Shown here: positions 26,201 through 38,200 of the stretch, one piece after another | Layout: every line of letters begins with the position of its first letter | Numbering within the stretch: the first letter of the stretch is position 1 | Assembly: GCF_001757995.1 (NCBI RefSeq) | Contig: NZ_LXLV01000020.1 | Span: forward strand, 168,101-232,100 | Length of the DNA: 64,000 nt | Source: Bacillus mycoides | Lineage (GTDB): Bacteria; Bacillota; Bacilli; Bacillales; Bacillaceae_G | Direction: 5' to 3' | Made by a program: the position numbers and the translations under genes | The notes under the pieces: generated by a model | Seen by the model: only the letters and a program-made list of their open reading frames with translations | Database searches by the model: none | What the model was told of the DNA's origin: nothing

Positions 26201-29200
26201 GTGCGCTTGGTTCCGGTTGATATTCATAGTGAATGACAGCGATATTATTAATATTATTTTGAGAGGGTATAGATACTACATTTACTTGGAACGTAACAAT
26301 AATCGTATTATTTGGAAGAATTATATCAAGAGAGATTCCAGTAATTGGATTTTCGTCAGGTCTTGGTATGCCATCTACGAGGATGCTATTTGGAACGAAT
26401 GTGGTCCCAGCTGCAATTGCGTCAATTAGGAGAGTATTTGTAATAGGTACTGTACCAGCGTTTGTAACTGCGACTGTATATGTGATGATTTGACCGATGC
26501 GCGTAATGGATCTATTGGCGGATTTAATTGCACTAACATTTGCCGTCCGTACTTCAGTGTTTACTGCATTTGATAACGATCTACGCTGAATAATGGGAGA
26601 ACTAGGATCAATTTGGTATTCATACGAAGTGTCTGAAATATTAATGACTGTATTGCCCTCTGGTATACTTGTAAGTTGTACTTGGAATGAAATAGTGACT
26701 GTTTCATTTGGCTGTATCGTGCCGAGAGTTACTCCGTTTTCTGGATTCACGCCAGGCTGAATCACATTATTTATTGATAAGCTATCTTCAATGAATATAG
26801 TACCTTCTGGAATGTTATCAATGAACACAGTATTGTTAGCTGGAACGGTCCCTATGTTTTGTAGTGTATTTGTGTAGGTAATAATTTGCCCAATTGATAC
26901 GAAAGTTACATCCGCGCTTTTAACAGAAATAATATTTGCATTTTGAAGTGATGTTGTAACAATGTTAGAATTTGCAGAGTGATTCACCGGTGGAGCTGTA
27001 GGAATACTTACATATTGATAAGTTGCTGAAGATTGATTTATAATTTCGGTTTCAGTAGGTGGATTGTTTGTTTGCACTTGAAATAGTATCGTTTTGGAAC
27101 TGTTTGCTGGAATCGTTCCAATCGGTATTCCGTTTTCTGGATTTACACCTGGCTGAAGTACACCGTTAATTGTGACACTATCGGGAACGAATGTAGTCCC
27201 AGCTGGAATAGAATCTGTGAAAATAATATTTATTGCATCAACATTGCCGATGTTTTTCACTTCAGAAATATAAAGTATAGTTCCCCCGATATCTACAGTT
27301 ATTGGATTGGATGTTTTTGTAATTATCAATTGTGCTTGCACGAAAGTTGTAATGACGATATTACTTGTAGATGTTTCAGTAATAGGCGGTTGCCCTGGAT
27401 CTGGTTGAATTGTATACGTTGTATTGGATTGATTTGTAATCGATTCTTGTGAGAATGGATCGTTAATTAGAATTTGGAACGAAATAAGGTGAGTAGCGTT
27501 TGCTGCTAGGTTAGGCAAAGTAACACCTACATTTGGATTGGCACCAAGTATAGCTGTTCCGTTAAGTGTAAAACTATTTTCTACGAATGTAGTCCCCTGA
27601 GGGATAGTGTCTGAAAATATAAGATTAGTAGCTGGAATATTTCCGGTATTTTCTAGTGTTATCGTGTAGGTTAAAATGTCACCAGTTGTTGCTTGTTGTG
27701 CATTGACGGCTTTTAAAGAAAGGACAGTCGCATCCGAAATTTGTGTAAACGCTGGATTCGAAGTAATTGTTCGAGAGATGATAGGAGCGGTTGGATCGGC
27801 GATAAAAGTATAGTCAATACGGGCTGTATTTGAGATTGGATTCACACTTGGAATGGATTGAACGATAACTTGGAATGTGACGGTGACAATTTCTGACGGT
27901 GCTATGGAGTTTAATGGTATCCCTACGTTTGGATTTGCACCTGGAACTGAAACGGTATTAATGGTCACGCTATTAGGAAGAAATGAAGTTCCTTCTGGCA
28001 CTAAATCCGTTAAAGTAACTGTATTTGCAGTTTGGTTTCCATTGTTTTGAACGACAATTGTATAAGTGATTGTACCACCAGTAGATTGTATAAGAGAATC
28101 TGTCGTTTTAATTGCGGATAGTGATGCATCAATGACAGTTGTACTAACGGTATTAGAGGATGATGTTGCTGTAACTGGAGATTGACTTGGATCTACAATA
28201 TACGTGTAACTTGTAATGGCTTGATTTATAATCGCGCCTTGCGGTGGAATAGAACTAGCAAGAAATTGGAACGTAATCGTAGCAGAATTACCTGGCGGGA
28301 TAATACCAACGGGAATACCGAGAGTTGGATTTGCATCTGGAAGTGACACGCCATTTAGCGTCACACTATTTAGAACGAATGTAGCACCTTCAGGAACTCC
28401 GTTTATGAGTAATACAGAATTCGCAGGGAAGTTTCCTGTATTCGTTAAAGTTGTTGTATACGTAATTACATCTCCGATGGATACAATTGAACGATTTGCT
28501 TCTAAAACAGTTGTAACGGTAGCGTTATTAATTTGTGTTGAAGCGCTATTTGAATTTATTGTGCCTGTAACAGGAGGAGCAGTCGGGTCAACAATAAATT
28601 CGTATTGAATAGATGCAACGTTTGTAATTGGGTTTGACGGTGGAGTAGATGTAACTATGACTTGGAAAGTAACAGTTAATGAACTGTCTGCGCTAACGGT
28701 TCCGATATTAACTCCGTTATTTGGGTTTGCCCCTGGAATGATACTTCCATTCACAGAAAAACTATTTTCGACAAAGGTCGTTCCAGCTGGAATAAGGTCT
28801 GAGAAATTTAGATTCGTAGCGTTTGTATTTCCACTATTTTGAATCAAAACTGTATAAGTGATTGTGTCTCCGATATTTGCAAAGGCTGTATTAGCAGTTT
28901 TTCCAGCTGAAAGTATCGCTGAATTAATAGAAGTAACGAAGACGTTCGTTTCCACATTGCCAGGTTGAGCCTGTAATGCATTGCCTACGTTATATTGGAA
29001 GTTAACAAATCCTAAGTTTTGGAGTTCAGGTGTGAATGTTGTTGGATTGCTTACGATTTGTACTTGGAATACGATTGTTACGATTTGATTTGGATTTATT
29101 GTATTTATGCCAACACCGTCAATGATAGAAGCGGATGGCAATGAAGTGCCATCAACAATGACTGATCCTGCAACAAATTGTGTCCACGTCGGTAAAGGGT

Positions 29201-32200
29201 CTGAGAAAATAACGTTGTTAGCAGGAATATTTCCTGTATTTGTAATTGTGGTTGTATACGTAATCGTATCACCAATAGTTGCAAAAGCTTTATCTCCTAT
29301 TTTAATAGTAGTTAAAATAGCACTTTCAATTTTTGTTGTAACGTTGTTAGAAGTAATATTTTTTGAAACTGGAGGATTTGCTGGATTAACGATATGTTGA
29401 AAGCTAACGCTAGCTTGATTGGTAATTGGATTTATAGGCGGGATTTCATTTGCAGTAATATGAAATGCTACAATGACAGATTCGTTTGGCGCGATATCAC
29501 CAATTGGAACGCCTGTAATTATGTTTGCATTTTGGATGATAGTTCCGTTAAGTGTAAAACTATTTGGTTCAAAGGAAGTTCCGTCTGGAATAAGGTCGGT
29601 GAAAATAACATTAGTTGCACTAACATTTCCGCTATTTGTAATTGTAACGGTGTAGACGATATCCTGCCCGATATCCACCGTAGATACATTTGTGCTTTTT
29701 TGTGCTGTAAGAATAGCGGTATTAATTTGTGTTGTCGTTGTATTAGATTGATTCGAAGTTGTAATAGGTGGCTGGTTAGGATCAACGACATAATGATATG
29801 TGGTAGAAGCAGAATTAGAAATTGGATTAAGTGTTGGAAGTGTAGTAACAGTTGCTTGGAATGTAACGATTGCCGCATTACCACCATTAATTGAACCTAT
29901 ATTTACACCAGTAGATAAATCAGCATTAGGAATGGTTTGCCCATTAACTGTGAAACTATTTGGAACGAAAGTTAAATTGCTATCAAGAATATCGATAATG
30001 GTTACATCAGTTGCAGTTGTATTCCCTGTATTAGGAAGATTAAGTGTAAATGTTATTGTATCACCAACATCTGCAAAAGTAAGATTTGCTGTTTTTGTGC
30101 TAATAATATTTGCGTTGTTTATTTGAAGAAGCGTAGTGTTAGAATTAGCTGTACTTGAAACCGGAGGATTATTTGGATCAACAGTAAACCCATAATTCGT
30201 GGATGCTGTATTCGGTACTGGATTAATAGGTGGAATACTGTTAGCTGTAACTTGAAAGACAATACTATATATTTCATTTGGTGGAAGTGTTGCAAGTACT
30301 ACCCCTGTATTTGGATTCGCATCAGTTTGTAAAATGCCATCGACAGTTAATGTGTTAGGGATAAATGTAAGCCCAGATGGTAATACATCTGTGAATACAA
30401 TGTTAGTAGCATCAGTATTCCCTACATTCGCAATAGAAGTAGTGTAAAAAGCAGTTTGCCCGATATCTGCATAGGATACACTTTCATTTTTCGTCATGGA
30501 TAATATTGTTTCTCTAATTTGTGTTGAAACGGGATTACTAATTGAAGTTTCTGCATCAGGTGGTGAGACTAATTGATACGATGTCGATGAGAAATTTACA
30601 ATTGGATTTGCGGTTGGTAATGAGGTCACGTTTACTTGGAATGAAACATTTACTGTAGTCCCAGCTGTTATAGGCCCAATATTTACACCGTTCGTTGGAT
30701 TCGCACCACTTTGAGGAATTCCATTAATAGAAAATGTGTTTGTAATAAATGTAGTTCCGCTCGGCACGGTATCTGTGAATATAACATTTTGTGCAGAGGA
30801 ATTTCCGTTGTTTGTTAAAGCGACAGTATAAGTGAGTGTATCTCCGATGTGGCTAAATGCTTTATCAACTTGTTTCGATGAAAGAATGTTAGCTGTATTA
30901 ATTGTAGTAAACACTGTGTTTGAAGTAACATTTCTTGAAACAATTGGTGCATTTGGATCAGCGATAAATGTGTAAGAAGCAGTAGCGGAATTGGCAATAG
31001 GATTTTGAACAGGGGTAGAAGTAGCGGTAACTTGGAATGCTATAGATATTGAGCTGTTAGGAGCAATTGATCCAATTGTTATACCTGTATTAGGGTTGAG
31101 TCCGATTTGTGTGATACCATCTATTGTAACGCTATCAGTAATAAACGTTGTACCATCTGGTATAAGGTCGGTGAAAGTAATATTAGTTGCATTTGTGTTA
31201 CCGTTATTCGTCAAAATCGTCGTATAGGTAATGGTATCACCTAGTGTTACAAGCGTTTGATCGACCGATTTTACAATCGTTAACATAGCATCTAGTACAG
31301 GATTTGTAACAATATTCGTTGAAGTAGAAGTTGTAACAGGAGTTCCGTTTGGATCAACAGTATAAGAATATAAAATTGTGTCATTACCCATAATTGAGCT
31401 TGAAGGGGGAACAGAAATAACATTTACTTGGAAAGTAACAGTTACTGTTTCACCAGGAGCGATATTTGGTATATTTACTCCAAGTGCTGGCTGCGCACCA
31501 GACTGCTGAACTCCATTTATTGTGACTGAATTTGGTATAAATGTGGTGCTAGCTGGAATAGCACTCGTAAATGTGATATTTGTTGCGCTTGTATTTCCTG
31601 TATTTGTAATTGTGGTTGTATACGTAATTGTATCTCCAACAGAAATAATAGATTTATCAGCACTTTTTGTTGTAGTTAATATTGCGCTATTTATTGTCGT
31701 AGTCACGGTATTAGATGAAACGGTTTGTGATACAGCGGGTTGACTTGGATCGACAATATGCTGAAATTGTACAGAACTAAAATTAGAGATTGGATTTATA
31801 CTTGGAATGTTTGTCACAATTACGTTTATCGTAATAGTAGCCGTACCACCTGGATTCATATTTCCGATCTGTATCCCGCTTCCAGGATTTCCAATTTGCT
31901 GTGTACCAGAATCATTTGTAAGAGTTCCGGATATAAATGTCGTTCCGTCAGGTAAAGTATCCGTGAAAATTATATTTTGTGAAGTGACATTTCCTGGATT
32001 ACTTAATGTAATTGTATAAGAAATTGTATCCCCAATCGTTGCAAAAGTTTTATCAACTGATTTAACTAGTGCAACTTCCCCAGAATTTATTTGTGTCGAA
32101 ACAGAATTGGATGTTGTACTTCGTGAAGCAAGTGGTAAATTAGGTCCTATCATAAATTGATAATTAATAGAAGCACCGTTTACAACCGGTGAGTTTGGTC

Positions 32201-35200
32201 CCCCAGGTCCGATTGTAAAAATTGGATTTGGAATACTAACTACTTGCACGCGGAAGGTGACGTTTATAAAGTCCTCTGCGATAATATCCCCAATTGGTAT
32301 CCCGTTCGCTGGATTTACCCCAGGTAATAAAACTCCTCCTACTCGAACACTATCTTCTATAAATACTGTATTATTTGGAATCAAATCTGTAAAAATGATA
32401 TTAGTCGCAGTCGTGTTTCCGATATTTTCTAATAAAACTGTATACGTTAAAAATGAATTTCCGGGTGCTATGTCAGAAAATAGACGATCCACACTTTTCG
32501 TTGCTTGAATAATTGCTTCATTTATTTGAACTAAGACCGGATTACTAGTAGCTGTTTCTGTAACAGGCGGCTCAGTAGGGTCAACAATGATAGAGTATGT
32601 TGTGCTAGATTGATTCATAGTAGGGTTTGAAGCTGGTATTGAACCGACAATAGCTTGGAAGCTAATTGTTGTTGTTCCTCCAACTGGAATTGGGTCTAAA
32701 GGAACCCCGCTATCTGGCCTAAATCCGAGTTGTGGGATGGTATTAATTTGTACGCTATCAGGAACGAATGAAAGTTCAGGTGGTAATATATCTATAAAAA
32801 CAGGTACGTTTGCAGTAGTATTTCCGTTATTAGTGAGAGTAGTTGTATACGTAATTGTATCGCCAACAGCAGCAAATGCACTACTCGCAGTTTTTGTTGC
32901 GATAACGGAAGCCGTATTTACTTGTGTAAAAGTTTTATTGGATTTAACTGTTCGTGAAACAGGTGGTTCATTTATATCTACAATAAAACTATATTGAAGC
33001 GATGATTTGTTAGGGATGGGATTAGGATTTGGAAGTGTTGTAATGTTTACTTGAAAACTAAGTGTAACCGATGCATTTGAATTTATGTTACCAATATTGA
33101 TACCGTTTTGTGGATTTGCATTCGGGACGGTTACACCATTTATTTTAAAGCTATTTGGGACAAAGGTAGTACCATTTGGAATCGTATCTGTAAAAACAAT
33201 GTTGTTAGCAGTTGTATTTCCTGTGTTTGTAACAGATGAGGTGAATGTAATCGTATCACCAATCGTAGCGAAAGTTGTACTCGCATTTTTATTTAAAACT
33301 AAAGTAGCATCAACAATTGGAGTAGCGGTCGTGTTTGTTACAGTGCTACCAACAGCAGGTGATTGGTTTGGATTAACTGTATATTCATAATTTACAAGGG
33401 TGTTATTCGTTAAAGTACCACTAGGGGGAATTGCGAGTATTTTTACTTGGAATGTAATGAATATAGTATTTGCTGGTGAAATATTGTTTAACGGAATTCC
33501 TAGTGAAGGATCTAACCCAGGTTGTGAAACGTTATTTATCGTAACTGAATCTGGGACGAAGGATGCACCTGGTCCAAGTCCATCTGTTAAAACTGTAGCA
33601 CTAGCAGGGATATTTCCTGTATTTGTAACTGCAATCGTATAGGTGACGATATCTCCAATTGCAGCTGTCGGTGTATTTACTGACTTAGTAGCGACGATTG
33701 TAGCGTTATTAATTTGAGTTGTTATTACGTTACTTAACGCATTGGCGGATGCTAGAGGTAAGCTAGGATTTACGACATATTGGTACGTTGTATTGCTTTG
33801 GTTCGGAATTGGATTTGGACTAGGGATAGAATTTACTATTACTTGAAATGAGATTATCGTATTCGTATTAGGATTTATTGGATCAATTGCTACGCCATTT
33901 GCTGGATTTGCATTAGAGAGTGTAGTACCATTTACTGTTACACTATTTGGAATAAAAGACGTCCCGCTTGGAATGGCATCTGTAAATACTATATTTGATG
34001 CAAGTGTGTTCCCACTATTCGTTAAAGTAGTCGTGTACGTAATAATATCATTTACGTTAGCGAACTGTTTATCTGCAGATTTAGTAGCGGCAATTGAGGC
34101 GTTATTAATAGTTGTCTGTACCGTGTTAGAAGCCACCATCTGCATTACAGCTGGTTTGGAGGGATCGTACGTATATTGGAATGTTGTGCCTGATTGATTT
34201 GTAATCGGATTTACAGCAGGGATAGTTGGTACAAAAACCTGGAATGCGACGGTTCGTGATGAATTCGCTCCTATCGTACCGATAAAAATGCCGTTAGCAG
34301 GATTTGCATTGGCTATCGGGACATTGTTAATCGTTACACTATTAGGAATGAAGATGGTACCCGTTGGAATGATATCTGTAAACGTTACATTAGAAGCGGA
34401 GATATTTCCGTTGTTAGTTAAAGTAGTTGTATAGGTTATGAAATCACCAACATCAGCAAAGTTTGTGCTTGTTAGTTTTGAAGCAACAATATTAGCAGTA
34501 TTAATTTGTGTAGTTACTATATTGCTAGTAGCGTTTTTAACAACAGCAGGTAAATTAGGATCAGCAATAAAATTATATTGGAGTGCAGCGCTGTTTTGAA
34601 TTGGATTTGGTGAAGGTATACCATTTGCACTAATTTGAAAGACAATTGTTGTAATTCCGCCTGCTGGAATTGTGCCGACTTGAAGACCGGTACTTGGATC
34701 TGCGCCTAGCTGTAAAGCACCACCTATAAAAATACTATTTGGTACGAGACTAGTACCAGAAGGCAGTATGTCGGTAACAACTACATTATTCGCTGGAGTA
34801 TTTCCAGGGTTAGCTAAGGCAATTGTATATGTGATTGGTTGCCCAACATCAGCAATAGTTAAATCTACCTGCTTGACAATAACTACATTTGCTAAATTAA
34901 TTTGTGTACTTACAGTGTTACTTAAAGATGTTTCTATAATTGGTGGATCGCCTGGATTTAGAGTGAATTCATACTGGGTACTGGAAGAATTTATTGTTGG
35001 GTTTTGGGCTGGTAAAGAGGTGACAGTTACTTGATAAGAGACTGTAAGTGAGCCGTTAGCAGGAATGGAAGGTAGTGGAACACCTATATTTGGATCTGCG
35101 TTATTTTGGAGTACACCATTAATAAGGAAAGTGTTTGGGATAAAGGTAGTACCGTCTGGATTCGTATCTACGAAAGTAGGACTATCAGCAGAAACACTTC

Positions 35201-38200
35201 CTGCATTCGTTAAAATAACGGTATAAGTTAATATATCCCCTACGGTAGCGAACGCTCGATCCACTGTTTTGGCTGAAATGACATTTGCATCGTTTACTTG
35301 AGTAAATGTAGTAGTTGAAGTTGTATTTTTACTTACAGGTGAAGTATTTGGATCAACAATAAAGTTATAGGAGATGGAAGCGCTATTTGAAATAGGATTT
35401 GGGTTTGGAATACTAGTTATTAATACTTGGAATGAAGCTGTAATTGTAGTATTAGCATTAATGCTACCAATATTGATGCTAGCTGGTGTTGCGCCCGGCT
35501 GAGTAACACCGTTAACTATAACACTGTTCGGTACAAAGGAAGTACCATTCGTAATGGAATCGGATAGTAATACATTGTTCGCCGCAACATTTCCGTCGTT
35601 TGTAAGAGCAAAGGTGTAAGTTAATACATCTCCAACTTCCGCAAATGTTTTATCTACAGATTTAATAGCATGAAGATTTGCTAGTCTAATTGTTGATGTA
35701 ACAGAATTAGAATTTGCTGTTTTTGAAGTTGGTGGTAGGCTTGGATTTACAGTGTAAATATAAGAGGCGAAAGCGTTATTAACGATAGGATTTTGAGCAG
35801 TAATATTGATGACTGTTACTTGGAAAGAAAGAGTGAAAGTAGCTCCGCCAGGAATTGTGCCAATAGGCAATGCAACGAGAGAATCTACATTTTGTAAAAC
35901 TCCGTTAAGCGTTACAGAACCAAGTGTTAATATCGTTCCATTTGGAAGTGGATCTGTTAGTTGAACGTTATTAGCGGCCGTATTTCCACTGTTTGTAATA
36001 AGGATTGTATAACTTATAGTTTCTCCAATTGTGGCAAATTGTTTGTTTGTAGATTTTGTTAATGATAAATTCGCATTGTTAATTTGAGTGGAAACGAGAT
36101 TAGAAGAAATGTTTTTTGTAACGGGTGATTGGCTAGGGTTGACGGTGTACTGATAAGAAGCGCTTGATCCATTAGATACGATATTTCCTGGAGGTATTGT
36201 GTTTACTATTACTTGAAATGAAACATTTTTGGTTGTGGCAGTTGGGATGGATCCTATGTTCACGCCATTAGCCGGATTTGCTCCAACTTGTGTCGTGCCA
36301 TCGATTGTTAAACTGTTTAGGACAAAAGTTGTTCCTGTAGGAATGATATCCGTAAAAATAACATTGTTCGCATTCGTATTCCCTGTACCTGTAAAGGAAA
36401 CGGTGTACGTTAGTGTATCACCAATATCTGCAAAATTTTTATCCACTGCTTTTGCCATAGTTACAGTAGCATTATTTACTTGGGTGGAGACAATATTCGT
36501 CGTATCAGTCCCGCTTACTGCCGGCTGATTTGGTACAGGAATGTATTGATATGTTGTTGTACCACTATTTAATATTGGATTTGTTTGAGGGATAGAAGGA
36601 ACGAATACTTGGAATGAAATGGTAATAGTAGAATTTGCAGCAATCGATCCAATTGATATACCATTAGCTGGATTTGCTCCAGCTTGAGTAACCCCGTTAA
36701 CAGTTACGCTCCCTGGAATGAAAGTAGTACCGCTAGGAATCGGATCCGTATATATAACGTTCGTTGCAGCGATATTTCCTATATTAGCTAAGGCAATAAT
36801 GTAAGTTAATGTTTCACCAATATCGGTAAAAAGTTTGTTAACTGATTTTGTGCCATTAATATCTGCGAGGTTAATTTGTGTTCCTGCAGAGTTACTTGTT
36901 GCAAGACCGTTAAAAGTCGTTCCCCCGGCAATTGGTGTATATTGAAATGTAATATTCGCAGTGTTAGAAATCGGATTTTGATTTGGAAGAGAAACGACAG
37001 TTGCTTGGAAAGTTACTGTACGAGAGGCACTATTGTTAATTGTTCCAAGAGATATACCAGCGGCAGGATTTGCATTTGTTTGTGGTACGTTATCTACGGT
37101 TACAGTGCCAGGTATAAAGGAAGTACCATTAGGGAGACTATCTATAAAAATAACGTTATTGGCGGGAAGAAGCCCGGTGTTAGGGATAGTAACGGTATAA
37201 GTGAGAATATCTCCAATGGCAGCAACACTTTTGTTCACACTTTTCGTTGCTTGTATGTTAGGGGAGTTTATATTAATTTGTAAGCCGACTGTATTTAACA
37301 TATATGCATCTCCGTTAGTAGTTAAACGGATTGCGGCGGAAACTTGTGAGTTTGTTAAATAAGGAGAAATATCGATGGAAGTAATATCCCAACCTTGCCT
37401 TCCTGCGGAGATGTTTGTACTTGTAGAAGCACTTTGATTTCGCGTTCCAAATGTACCAGTTGTATCTAAGTTTCCTGCAGCATTATTAATTTGAGAACCG
37501 AAGAAATTATTTACAGCATTGTTTGGCCCAGACAATGCGTTTAATGAGCTGAAGTTTGGTCCAAATAAAGCCTGATCCCCGGTTAAATCAGCATCTCCTT
37601 CAGTAGAACTTAAAAATAATCGCCCGCTTACAGGTCCTCCTGCAGGAGTTGAAAATCCTGAGACAGATACATCGGCACTACCAGTTTCTACAGAAACGCG
37701 GTTACCAGCTACGTAAATTGTTAAATTTCTTGCGGGTAAGGAACCGTTTTGATAAGCGACAATGAGCGTCCATCCTGCAGAATTAATCGCTCCATTAGAA
37801 GCGTCTAAAGGATCTACAAGTCCGGGAACAGAACCTGTTGTATAAGATCCAGATCCAGCAGCTTGAACGAGTGACGTTACATCTGCTGATCGTGTATAAA
37901 ATCCAAATGTGACAGATCCAGAAACGAATGTTTGATTTGAAGCTGTAACAGCTGAAGGGGTAATCGAGTATGTTGACACAGGTGTTGTGAAAGAAACGGG
38001 GTTCCCTAATACACTCGTAATGTTTTGATCACGAGATAAATAGTTTCCACCCCAAACAAGTTCTGCGTAAAGAATAGTACTACCAGCAGGGATATTTAAA
38101 ATAGCGGTAGAACTATTTTGTGTATAGTTTAATGTTGTACCAGCAGGAAAAGTAGTTACTTGTAAAGCGGTATTTGTAGTTACGAATGCACCAATTGCCC

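Noticed and set aside
23533-37283. About 25 forward frames of 60-166 codons inside the giant repeat gene
   Set aside because: Shadows: the repetitive codon pattern of the reverse-strand gene keeps other frames open. They share no ribosome sites.
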